A stretch of 64,000 bases of DNA. It comes from Craterostigma plantagineum. Its lineage: Eukaryota > Streptophyta > Magnoliopsida > Lamiales > Linderniaceae. The notes beneath the pieces were generated by a model. That model was not told where the DNA came from. It saw only the letters and a program-made list of their open reading frames with translations, and ran no database searches. A program made the position numbers and the translations under genes. The first letter of the stretch is position 1; each line of letters begins with the position of its first letter. This document shows positions 21,980-31,706 of this stretch, piece by piece. Location: positions 868,001 through 932,000 of the forward strand of contig JAPQWV010000124.1 of NCBI GenBank assembly GCA_027422505.1, given 5' to 3'.

Positions 21980-23434
21980 TTATCCAACAAATTTCTCCCT
22001 TAATATCAAAGCCTTGCAATCTTTTCGATACTCGTCCTTGAATTTAACTCTTTTCCGCCTGTCGTATGTTGCGGCTCGCCACTTGGCGTCTTTAAATGCT
22101 TTCGTAATTTTCTCCAAATTTGTTGTCCAGCCGTACTCGCCAGTTATTAGATACCTCGGTGAGTCAGCGACCTTATCGTAGACGACCATCTCTTCTACTT
22201 CCTCAGTTACGTCGTCTAGCTTCATATGCTCTTTCGTGATGAAGACCAACTTCATCTTATCGTATTCTTTCAACTGCACGACTGCATATTCATCGATCGT
22301 GTCAACCGCATGCAAAACTTCGTAGCACTTCTTCATCGGGCTTTCAAAGTGTAGAGAGCTATCTATATAGCCTTTTCGCTTTCGTCGGTGTTGTAATAAA
22401 TATAGGAATGTTTTTCTTCCATCTTCATGACGTAGCCCGTCAAGCGCGTCGGCTTGTCGCTAGCATCTTGCGTGTCGAATCTTTCGTACTCCTTAACAAG
22501 CTTCTTCTCATTGATGACCTTCACGGGAACAATTTTGTATTGCTCCACCTCGTTTCTCGCGAATACATTAATATTATTGACGATGTCCTCTGCGACTTCT
22601 TGCGGTTTTCGTCGATCTCCTTTCCTTTCATACTTTGGTTATCGTCTATCAGCTTGGGTGCTTCCTTGGTCGTCGTCACGATATCATCCGCTTCTAATTT
22701 TCCGGCGAGCTTGTACTTCTCGTTGCTTCGATTTTTCAAGTTGTTCATGTAGGCCTCAAGGCTATCTCTCGCCTTGCTCCACTGCTTCACCTCATTGGCT
22801 TTCTCACGTACCTTTTCCTCGTGAGTGTGGTCTTTGTCGGTAGGACTGGCCTTGATAGGTTCTCCAGTCATTTGTTTGGCGACTTTGCGATCAACATGTT
22901 GCAGTGCCTCCATCGTGGATGCGTCGGTCGTCTCTTTCACGCCGCGCTCCTGGTTCCCTCCTCGCACGGCTTCTTCAGCCTGCTTGGGCGTCTTCTCTCT
23001 TATTTCTTTGTTGGCATAATCGCCTTTCTTTGGCACCGTCTCGTATGTCTCTATAGATTTTACGTTCTCCTTGTAGGCATTATCTTCAGCCTTCTCCGGC
23101 GACGCATGCATGGATTCGGCGATCTTGTTTTCATCTCATCGGCATCTTCCGATGTCTTCGCGTCGATCTCCTCGACTTTCTCAGGTGGCTGTCGTGGCGG
23201 CGTTTCTTCGACCGCCTCCTCTTTCTCGAGCTCTCCTTCGTTTGGAACTCTTTTTTTCTTTTCTTCTTCCACGGCCTCCTCGGCCTTTGGATATATTTCC
23301 TCCTCTTCATCGCCATCGGCTTTCATCTTTGATGATTCGCCTTCTTCTTTTTCCATCTCGGGTTTTGGTGGTGGTTCATCATTTCTCTTTTCCACCACTG
23401 GCTCAGCGTGATCTTTATCACGCTCGCTCTCCAC
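21980..23434 (-). pseudogene. Acidic linker + HSP70 C-terminal-like + HSP90 C-terminal-like mosaic (copy A)
   Basis: Minus strand, in order: an acidic K/E/P-rich stretch (from 23434), then a part with KARDSLEAYMNNLKN, KLAGKLEADD and PKLIDDNQS (22521-23111), which follows the lid of HSP70/BiP (ARNSLETYVYNMKN, DKLADKLE, LDDNQN). A further part (22363-22548) has YVMKMEEKHSYIYYNTDESE. The last (21980-22336) has KKCYEVLHAVDTIDEYAV, KLVFITKEHMKLDD and SPRYLITGEYGWT; these last two track the HSP90 C-terminal region (YVTRMKEGQKDIYYITGES, YEVLYMVDAIDEYAV, SPCCLVTGEYGWTANMER). Frames shift at three places and one in-frame TAG separates it from gag. Two of the shifts are shared with copy B. Retrocapture followed by decay is the best reading; no function is inferred. 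Confidence 0.75.
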
Positions 23435-23446
23435 GACACGAGCTCC

Positions 23447-23944
23447 CTATTTTCGTACGGGTTCGCACCCAACGTTCTTCTCGTCCTCCTTCGTCGTTCC
23501 AAGTTCGTCCAGTTTTTGTGGCTGACCTTGATTGGTGTAATCAGCGTCTTTGTACGCCTTCTCCAACAGATCACAGGCTTTCTTGGCTTTTCTCGTTGCG
23601 CCTATCGCTCCGAAACCGGTAAGATCTAACGCCTCTAAGATGAGAAGGACCGCGAGACCATTTTCTCTGACGGCGGCTCCCAACGTCTTCCGTTGCGACT
23701 TTGTATACGTCGTCGTATCTTGTGAATATCCATCTTTGACTATTTCCCATAAGCCTTGCGATTTGAATAGAGCTTTCATTTCGACGCTCCATCTTGCGTA
23801 GTTATTCTCGGTGAGTTGCGGGATTAACATGTGGGCAAATAATATCTGCTTCAACACCATTGGCACCATCGGCTCTGTTGACTCTGGCGACATCATCGGC
23901 TCTTGCTCCATCGGCGTTGGCGACACGATCGGCTCTGATACCAT
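23447..23944 (-). CDS. Gag-like ORF of the TRIM-like element
   Basis: The 165-residue frame begins MVSEPIVSPTPMEQEP and contains IPQLTENNYARWSVEMKALF and SQGLWEIVKDGYSQ, the DUF4219/UBN2-type capsid start of plant Copia gags, then KKACDLLEKAYKDA. The start codon ATGG spans the junction of the 5' LTR (last A) and the primer-binding site. The ORF ends at a TAG, after which the same frame continues into the acidic stretch of the mosaic. The zinc knuckle is absent. It is present only here, since copy B lacks this part. Confidence 0.8.
   Translation of the reverse strand: MVSEPIVSPTPMEQEPMMSPESTEPMVPMVLKQILFAHMLIPQLTENNYARWSVEMKALFKSQGLWEIVKDGYSQDTTTYTKSQRKTLGAAVRENGLAVLLILEALDLTGFGAIGATRKAKKACDLLEKAYKDADYTNQGQPQKLDELGTTKEDEKNVGCEPVRK
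23932..23943 (-). other. Primer-binding site of the TRIM-like element
   Basis: TGGTATCAGAGC on the minus strand directly after the LTR end. It is complementary to the 3' end of plant initiator methionine tRNA and fixes the LTR boundary at 23944. Confidence 0.88.
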
Positions 23945-24118
23945 GTTGTTGTTTTATGTTTATCTATTTGTATGAGAGGGAGAACAGAGGGAGATGACTT
24001 ATGAATTCTTTTTGTTCAAATGTTTCGCATCTCTTCTCACTAGTATCTGTTACACTGCTATGATATATATAGATGTATAAGTGCATGACAACTTGGAACT
24101 AACTACATCACGCATGCA
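23944..24118 (-). repeat. 5' LTR of the TRIM-like element, copy A
   Basis: A 175-bp LTR bordered inside by the primer-binding site and outside by the duplication junction. Copy B has no 5' LTR; its 3' LTR (28815-28993) agrees with this one at several positions where the copy A 3' LTR differs. Confidence 0.85.
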
Positions 24119-24119
24119 A

Positions 24120-24985
24120 TCTATCCTTGAAACTTTCACGACCCTTTCCTTTGGTGATAGAAGATGCTGCAAATACTGATGTATCGCCGGATTCAGCCGA
24201 GTTTCATGAACCAGTCCCCGCATGCACATCGAAGCTCATCGTCTTACCCATGACCTCGTTCTTTGGCGTAATCAATCTCAACCGTTCCTCTTGCACCATA
24301 GTAGAGTATATCTTGTTAAGACGGGGCAATGGATCTTGAGCAAGAATGTTGGAATGAGCGGTACCATATAGGTTTTCATCCAAAACCCAAAAGAAATTGG
24401 TGGATATTTTCCTCTTCATGCTTCTTATCCGCCGCAGCCGCAAGATTGCACACACAAAGTCCACATGAACACATCGGAGGCGATCGTAGGAACCCATCTC
24501 CTCCCAGATTTTCTTCAAACGACCTATGTGACGATGCTCAATCCTTTCTGCTTACAATCCACCAAATCCGCCTTGAGCTACTGTATACGCCGTTCGTTGA
24601 CAATAGGGAGTCTCTCTTTAATATCCACCCATAGATCTTCAGCGACCTCTATATGTGTAATCATAGATCGAAAGGATGGTTCAATAGTATTCATGATCCA
24701 TGAAACCAACAATGAATTAATCGTCCACCAATCTTCGTAATCTGGCGATTCCTCAGCCGGTTGACGAATACTACCATCAACGAATCCAAATTTTCTGCTT
24801 GCCTGCAAAGCCGTCTTTACGGATCTGACCATTCATCGTAATTGCTTTCACCCTTCAATTGAACTTGAGTGATAACAATCCCCGGATTATCGTTGGCAGT
24901 GAGATCGTATGGCGTAATCATCTTCAGTCAAACAACCTCATCACCATATTCGATAGCTTTTAGTATTTTCATTAGAGTTCGCCAT
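24120..24985 (-). pseudogene. Copia gag remnant (copy B)
   Basis: The duplicate of the gag portion of the 15.7-18.0 kb element. It keeps the base missing in copy A near 17707 but has lost one base where copy A reads EWSRSVK (near 24831), so the two copies carry different frameshifts. It also keeps 12 bp deleted from copy A near 17484. The zinc knuckle and everything downstream are absent because the duplication started here. Confidence 0.85.
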
Positions 24986-25023
24986 GGCAGCAAAAGAATT
25001 AGATATCTTTTTTCTCTAATACC

Positions 25024-25206
25024 ATAACACGAAAAAGATTTGATAGATGGGAAAAGGCTCTATGCTTGATTTCTCATACACCCTTGATTTATACATCTAT
25101 ACAAACATATTACTGGCAAAGATATCTACAGTCGCTAATTGATACACTTTCTTGTATACTCTAATGATACACTTATATACATGATACTGTAGTAGGGTTT
25201 ATTACA
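25024..25206 (-). repeat. 5' LTR of the minus-strand Copia element (copy B)
   Basis: The copy of the 182-bp LTR at 17850-18031, next to the same primer-binding-like site. Confidence 0.55.
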
Positions 25207-25986
25207 ATTAGTTGACGTGCAAACATATTTGTTCTATTTTATAGTAGTTTTGTTTTTTGTTTTTGAAATATTTGGCTTTTTATTATTATGAATTTACATG
25301 TTTCTTAGGACTACACCAATTTTATATCATACCGAACTCACATCATTAATTCATGATATTATTTTTCTATTATTTTCTTGTCTAATTAAAAGTTCAATTC
25401 CATGAAAATAACTATCAAATTATTATTGAGAGAAAGGAGGTTACATAGTATGTGGTATAAGAGAGAAATTGTGTTTAGTATGATAAAAAAATCATATAAT
25501 ATTAAGAATATTAATTATTATTAATTGGTGGAATATTTAGTGGAATAAAAAATGTGAAAGATCCAAGCGGGATTCGACACATGTCAGCATATTGTGGTGG
25601 AACAGATATAGGAACATTAAAATAGAATAGATATCCCCGGGTGAGAAACCATTTTCGTGCAACTAATTTAGGAAAAAAGGTCACACACGTTAACTCCATT
25701 TGCTGATCATATGATTTCTACAACGAGAAGAAGTAGGTCGGAAGTATCCATTGATCCAAAAATGGTTTCTTTATGTGGATCTTAATTCTCGAATAATATT
25801 ACTATGCCAAATAGAAACACTACTACTGAACAAAACTTAATTTTACGAGCACGTGCATCGCTAATTTAAAAAAAATTTATTGTCGAAAAAACAAAGATAC
25901 TTCTTATTCGTCCCATACACCGTAACAACAAATTATTTCAAAAACATCGGCCCTCGTGTGATAAATTACAACCAGCAAAAATCTCT
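25207..25986. other. Intergenic, 3' flank of dirigent copy B
   Basis: The duplicate of 18032-18818, with a few small deletions (for example near 25560). Nothing recognisable. Confidence 0.45.
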
Positions 25987-26004
25987 CTACTCCTCTGCAC
26001 CATT

Positions 26005-26047
<43 letters not shown>

Positions 26048-26613
26048 CGATGGCAGACGACGACATCGTACTGATACACACGGTGAACCTCCGAGTAGAC
26101 GGCGTAGGTGCTCGTGACCGCATACCCGCGGGCCATCCTGAAATGACCCGACCCGCCCACGATGCTGAGCTCGCGGGTCTCCTCGAGCAAGGGATTCCTC
26201 GCCAGGATGTTCAGAGTGCTTCCCTTGTGGTAATCCTCAGCCGTAAAGACGAGGTTGACGAGCATTGTTAAGGAAACCTCGTGGAAGTCCGAGAGGGCGA
26301 TGAGCCCTTGGAGCCGACCCAGTTCCCGTGACCGACCCCGATCCGGCCCGGAAGTAACCGGGTTGTCCAGAACCGCCACGAGCCCGAACATGCTGCCCGT
26401 CGTCAGGTTCAAGTGGGCCACGGGCAGGACCGTCGCGTTGGGCCCGCCGATGTAGTCTTGGACGTAGAAACGGAGCTTCGTCGCCTTTTCTTTCGCGAGG
26501 CAGTGGCCTTCCTTGGCTTTCGCCGCGCCTAAGAACGACGACGATGCGCTCAGCGTTATTACGAGAAGCAGCAGATTCACCGTTGATGATGACGTCACTC
26601 TCTTTTCTTCCAT
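25987..26613 (-). CDS. Dirigent protein with poly-histidine tail (copy B)
   Basis: A single exon of 208 residues, identical to copy A throughout the signal peptide and dirigent barrel and differing only by one additional histidine (14 instead of 13) in the C-terminal tract before NGAEE. It has the same upstream TATA-like element and (CTAT)n repeat. Both copies appear fully coding, so gene dosage is doubled. The identity points to a recent duplication or ongoing conversion. The role of the tail is unknown; clustered histidines could bind metal ions. Confidence 0.93.
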
Positions 26614-27299
26614 GACTTGTAATAATAAGCTAAGCTTGCCTCTCTCTGTCGCTCTCTATCTATCTATCTATGTATATATATACACACACAACACACATTA
26701 TACAGATCAAGTCATTAAACGCCGTTTAAAAAGTCGCTACATATTTGTGATGTGCTTTTATGAACGTATATTATTATCCTACGTGAATGTATTGTGAACC
26801 CAGGCGATCACAGTGAAGAAGAAGCTGGTGAGAAGGTGGTGGCTGGTGCAAGTCTTAATTATATTGTATCTACTTCTTCATGCAGCTTTAAAAGTTGAAA
26901 AAATGAAAATTTTTTGTAATTAAAAAAAAAATTAACCCAAGGCTTAGGGCTTGAGCGTTATGTTTGTCCAAGAAATTAATTGGAAAATCCGAATCTATTA
27001 TATCAAGTTAGTGTGTTCTATTCTTGTAATTATTAATATAGAGATCCAAATTCGTTCCGACTTATGAAAGTTGCTGATCTGTTACATAGAATTCGAAAAG
27101 CGGTATATGCTATTTAATTGAAGACTTTCAAAATCAGTAAGGATTTTCGATAATTTTGTCGAAAAAATTACCAAAGACCAAAGAATTGTGAAATGTGAAT
27201 TTAGGAATATATTCGAGAATCGATATGCTTTAGTGACATATTTATACGTTATGTTGTCGCAGACTCTTTATCATGAATTCGATATGCGGAATTTGTGAG
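26614..27299. other. Upstream region of dirigent copy B
   Basis: The duplicate of the copy A upstream region. No further feature was recognised. Confidence 0.4.
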
Positions 27300-28272
27300 T
27301 GAAAAGTGCGACGTAGCGCGAATGTTTTAAAAAGCGCCAGCGTAGCGCGCACTTCGTTGCGTATATAGCGTAAGTTTTTCGTAAAACGCGTTGTAGTATA
27401 ATAAAAATAGCATTTTAATTTTATTTGTAAATTTTAATTTCTTTTCTTTTATAAAGCTAAAAATAAATAAAAATCATAAAATATATTTATCCTAACTTCA
27501 AAACTGCTTCAAATTAAGGCGATGTGTCGGCCTATTCTTCAATTTTGCCATACATCGTACGCAAAAGGATTTTTATTAGAGAAATAATATAAAATTGAGA
27601 TTTACTTAAAATTTTGAAAATAATAGAACGTAACACACATGCGCGCACACACGCTTATATATATACTAGTATACCTTGCACACCCAGTGTGCTATAAAAT
27701 ATAAATAAGAAATATTAAACTTATTTTAATTTTATATATTGAATTGGGAATTATAATTTCAATAGATTAAAATATAATAATTAACTAAAAATAGTAAATA
27801 TCTAAATATTGTAAATAGAGTTAGTGGGTGATTTTTTTTAATTTTACTTATTAAGTTTTTTCGTGAAATTGACAGACCAAATGAGCAGTTTAATCTAACC
27901 CCTCGCGCTTAATAAAAATAGAATAGATATATGTATATATTTACACGCACACACACATATATGTATATATTTATATAGCTCGTGAAGTGTGCTTATATAT
28001 AATTAGATTTAATGTTCACTGTTATTTCCTTTTTTATATATATAATGGTTTGTTTGCTTGTATTGTATATATATAGTATATATAATATATATAGATATAT
28101 ATATTTTGTTGTGTATGTGACATGATAAAAATACTCACGCAACACGCTACGGTATCTACGCTACGCAATATCGGAACTAAAACGCTGCGCAATACGCTTT
28201 TTAAAACACTGCGTAGCGCATACGACAATGATCCATTGCGCTTCGACCATTTTACGTACGTTCACACTTTTT
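27300..28272. mobile_element. Candidate non-autonomous DNA transposon (copy B)
   Basis: The copy of 20129-21121, about 20 bp shorter, mainly through loss of a (TA)n stretch near 27764. It has the same GCGTAGCGC-rich imperfect inverted ends. Confidence 0.5.
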
Positions 28273-28814
28273 CTTTTTCCCAAACCGGAAATTCTCATAC
28301 CAAACGCAGCCTAACATTATGCGTATTGCTGGAGTCTTCAACCGCCAGGTCTCTATGAAAGTAATGCAATATCAACTTACTACGTAAATAAGCCAACGTT
28401 GAAGACAACATATGGATTTTCTCACCCAGCTGTTCGAGCTCGAGCATGGCGGAATCAGATAGTAGCTCTCACGGATTCTTTTTGGGGTTCCTCGATGAGT
28501 AATTTTATCGAACATGGCAGCTACGTCATTATTTATTAGCAACTTCATGTTAAAGATTTCTCTTCTTCAGGCAGAGAAATTCTATGTAGAATTATGAAAC
28601 CGCAAGGTGTTAATAAGCTTTGCAGGTGGATTAGAAGAGGAAAAGAAATGGGTGGCGTCTTTCTTTCAGAGCACAGTGATAATCCACAAACCAACCCTTC
28701 ATCCAACTCTTTCCAGACAATCACCATTATCATGAATTCCTTGCAGCTAAACTAACAATCTTAACAAATTCAACCTTAACTCATCTATTCTTGGTATAAC
28801 AAGAATTTTACCAT
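28273..28814. other. Spacer between DNA element and LTR element (copy B)
   Basis: The duplicate of 21122-21662. No gene was recognised. Confidence 0.4.
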
Positions 28815-28993
28815 TGTTGGTAGTATAAATATGTTTATCTATTTGTATGAGAGGGAGAACAGAGGGAGATGACTTATGAATTCTTTTTGTTCAAATGTTT
28901 CGCATCTCTTCTCACTAGTATCTGTTACACTGCTATGATATATATAGATGTATAAGTGCATGACAACTTTGAACTAACTACATCACGCATGCA
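28815..28993 (-). repeat. 3' LTR of the TRIM-like element, copy B
   Basis: A 179-bp LTR. At GGGAGATGACTT, CTAGTATCTG and ATATATATAG it matches the 5' LTR of copy A rather than the orthologous 3' LTR of copy A. Confidence 0.85.
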
Positions 28994-29132
28994 ATCTCAT
29001 TTCAACTAAGAGATTTGTGTTTGGACTTTTTTTTTTTCATTTTTTTGTTCCTTTTCACGCTTTGGGCTGCTTAGTCTTCTCTCTATTTTATTTCTTCTGT
29101 AGTTTTTCCTTCTCGTGGACCCCGCTTTGATA

Positions 29133-30585
29133 TTATCCAACAAATTTCTCCCTTAATATCAAAGCCTTGCAATCTTTTCGATACTCGTCCTTGAATTTAA
29201 CTCTTTTCCGCCTGTCGTATGTTGCGGCTCGCCACTTGGCGTCTTTAAATGCTTTCGTAATTTTCTCCAAATTTGTTGTCCAGCCGTACTCGCCAGTTAT
29301 TAGATACCTCGGTGAGTCAGCGACCTTATCGTAGACGACCATCTCTTCTACTTCCTCAGTTACGTCGTCTAGCTTCATATGCTCTTTCGTGATGAAGACC
29401 AACTTCATCTTATCGTATTCTTTCAACTGCACGACTGCATATTCATCGATCGTGTCAACCGCATGCAAAACTTCGTAGCACTTCTTCATCGGGCTTTCAA
29501 AGTGTAGAGAGCTATCTATATAGCCTTTTCGCTTTCGTCGGTGCTGTAATAAATATAGGAATGTTTTTCTTCCATCTTCATGACGTAGCCCGTCAAGCGC
29601 GTCGGCTCGTCGCTAGCATCTTGCGTGTCGAATCTTTCGTACTCCTTAACAAGCTTCTTCTCATTGATGACCTTCACGGGAACAATTTTGTATTGCTCCA
29701 CCTCGTTTCTCGCGAATACATTAATATTATTGACGATGTCCTCTGCGACTTCTTGCGGTTTTCGTCGATCTCTTTTCCTTTCATACTTTGGTTATCGTCT
29801 ATCAGCTTGGGTGCTTCCTTAGTCGTCGTCACGATATCATCCGCTTCTAATTTTCCGGCGAGCTTGTACTTCTCGTTGCTTCGATTTTTCAAGTTGTTCA
29901 TGTAGGCCTCAGGGCTATCTCTCGCCTTGCTCCACTGCTTCACCTCATTGGCTTTCTCACGTACCTTTTCCTCGTGAGTGTGGTCTTTGTCGGTAGGACT
30001 GGCCTTGATAGGTTCTCCAGTCATTTGTTTGGCGACTTTGCGATCAACATGTTGCAGTGCCTCCATCGTGGATGCGTCGGTCGTCTCTTTCACGCCGCGC
30101 TCCTGGTTCCCTCCTCGCACGGCTTCTTCAGCCTGCTTGGGCGTCTTCTCTCTTATTTCTTTGTTGGCATAATCGCCTTTCTTTGGCACCGTCTCGTAGT
30201 CTCTATAGATTTTACGTTCTCCTTGTAGGCATTATCTTCAGCCTTCTCCGGCGACGCATGCATGGATTCGGCGATCTTGTTTTTCATCTCATCGGCATCT
30301 TCCGATGTCTTCGCGTCGATCTCCTCGACTTTCTCAGGTGGTTGTCGTGGCGGTGTTTCTTCGACCGCCTCCTCTTTCTCGAGCTCTCCTTCGTTTGGAA
30401 CTCTTTTTTCTTTCTTCTTCCACGGGCTCCTCGGCCTTTGGATATATTTCCTCCTCTTCATCACCATCGGCTTTCATCTTTGATGATTCGCCTTCTTCTT
30501 TTCCCATCTCGGGTTTTGGTGGTGGTTCATCATTTTTCTTTTTCACCACTGGCTCAGCGTGATCTTTATCACGCTCGCTCTCCAC
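29133..30585 (-). pseudogene. HSP70/HSP90-like mosaic (copy B)
   Basis: The same order of acidic, HSP70-lid-like and HSP90-C-terminal-like segments as copy A. Here the acidic and lid parts are in one frame (an extra T near 30282 relative to copy A), but a base missing near 30200 breaks the frame at another site. The two downstream frame changes are shared with copy A, so they predate the duplication. Confidence 0.75.
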
Positions 30586-30592
30586 GACACGA

Positions 30593-30656
30593 CCTCAGGC
30601 AGAAACTCACCAGACTCTGTACGTAAATCAATCTCTCTCCCCTAGATCTCTCTCCC

Positions 30657-30702
<46 letters not shown>

Positions 30703-31706
30703 TCTCTCCCAGGCAAGATGACCACGGTGAAACAAGGTACGTAGTGATGTCCGAAGAGATCCTAAACAAATACCCCGAGCTGGCCGTCGAGGGCCTCCCA
30801 ACAGTGAAGCAAAGGCTCGAAAATCTGCAACTCAGCCGTCACACAAATGGCCATCGAAGCCTCCTGAGCCTGCCTCGAGAAATGGGGCCGACCATCCTCG
30901 GAAATAACACACTTAGTCTACGTCTCGTCCAGCGAGGCCCGACTTCCCGGCGGAGACCTCTACCTGGCCGCGGGCTTGGGCCTAAGGCCCGACGTCAAAC
31001 GGGTCATGCTCTACTTCTCGGGCTGCTCGGGCGGCGTCGCGGGCCTGAGGGTGGCCAAGGACATAGCGGAGAACAACCCGGGAAGCAGGGTTTTGCTAGC
31101 CACTTCTGAGACTACAATAATAGGATTCAAGCCGCGGAGCGTCGACAGGCCCTACGACTTGGTGGGCGTGGCCCTTTTCGGGGACGGGGCGGGTGCCATG
31201 GTGGTCGGGTCGGGCCCCGTTATAGGGCCCGAGAAGCCGCTGTTCGAGCTCCACGCTGCTATGCAGCACTACTTGCCGGGCACGGAGAGGGTCATCGAGG
31301 GGTAGCTGACCGAAGAAGGGATAAGCTTCAAGCTAGAGAGGGAGCTGCCTCAGATTATTGAGGACAACATCGAAGAGTTTTGCCATGAGCTGATGGGATT
31401 TGCGGGCTTTGAAGGGCGGGACGACTATAATAAGCTGTTCTGGGCAGTTCACCCGGGCGGGCCCGCGATCCTCAACAGGCTGGAGAAGAGGTTGGAGCTT
31501 CTACCGAGAAAGCTTAGCTCAGAAGAAGGGCTTTGGAGGACTATGGGAATGCTAGCAGCAATACGATCGTTTACGTGCTCGAGTATATGCTTGAGGAAGA
31601 AAAGGAAAAAGAAGATGAAGATGGAGGTGGTCAGTGGGGATTGATACTGGCGTTTGGGCCTGGGATTACGTTCGAGGGGATTCTCGCTCGGAGGCTAACT
31701 GTTTGA
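30593..31706 (+). pseudogene. LAP5/PKSB-like type III polyketide synthase pseudogene
   Basis: The last residues of exon 1 (KLTRL and the first base of Cys) end at 30618. A short intron with a (CT)n tract follows, and exon 2 runs from 30713 to the TGA at 31706. Matches to anther-specific LAP5/LAP6 synthases are extensive: VYVSSSEARLPGGDLYLA, the active-site Cys in LYFSGCSGGVAGLRV, FWAVHPGGPAILNR (His), DYGNASSNTIVYVLEYM (Asn), and LILAFGPGITFEGILA. Intact homologues make tetraketide pyrones for sporopollenin. Here exon 1 is missing upstream of 30593. Frameshifts lie near 30728, 30820 and 31518, with a TGA at 30865 and a TAG near 31303. All three catalytic residues survive, but no product can be made. 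Confidence 0.92.
30661..30698 (+). repeat. (CT)n microsatellite in the pseudogene intron
   Basis: About 19 TC/CT dinucleotides within the single short intron, upstream of the 3' splice site. Confidence 0.9.

Larger units (their letters stand above)
16953..23441. repeat. Tandem segmental duplication, copy A (6.49 kb)
   Basis: This block recurs at 24120-30592 in the same order and orientation with about 99% identity by eye; offsets run from 7167 at the left to 7151 at the right because of small indels. It contains a Copia gag remnant with LTR, the dirigent gene, a non-autonomous DNA element, and most of the small LTR element. Copy A continues past 23441 to the end of the LTR element at 24118; copy B starts two bases later, at the TCTATCC shared by both left boundaries. 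Confidence 0.95.
21663..24118 (-). mobile_element. Small non-autonomous LTR element (TRIM-like) carrying HSP70- and HSP90-like fragments
   Basis: Two direct repeats of about 175-179 bp (21663-21841 and 23944-24118) bound a 2.46-kb unit. On the minus strand the 5' LTR ends ...CAACA and is followed at once by TGGTATCAGAGC, the classical Copia/TRIM primer-binding site. A purine-rich GAAATGAGA precedes the 3' LTR. Inside are a gag-like ORF and then a chaperone-derived mosaic, but no protease, integrase or reverse transcriptase. Mobilisation would need proteins from another element. Short LTRs and gene capture fit the TRIM class. The 5-bp flanks do not match, which is expected because the 5' LTR edge is also the duplication junction. 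Confidence 0.85.
24120..30592. repeat. Tandem segmental duplication, copy B (6.47 kb)
   Basis: Near-identical to 16953-23441. It begins in the middle of Copia gag, immediately after the TRIM 5' LTR of copy A, and ends inside the acidic part of the TRIM mosaic, where exon 1 of a LAP5-like gene begins. Differences from copy A are scattered single bases and short indels, including loss of a (TA)n tract. Confidence 0.95.
28815..30592 (-). mobile_element. Truncated TRIM-like element (copy B)
   Basis: It has the 3' LTR (28815-28993) and the chaperone mosaic but lacks gag, the primer-binding site and the 5' LTR. Truncation lies in the acidic stretch, where the polyketide synthase pseudogene begins. 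Confidence 0.9.

Noticed and set aside
22408..23622. Plus-strand ORFs rich in Phe, Leu and Ser over the chaperone mosaic
   Set aside because: They are complements of the Lys/Glu-rich minus-strand frames, which carry the recognisable homology.
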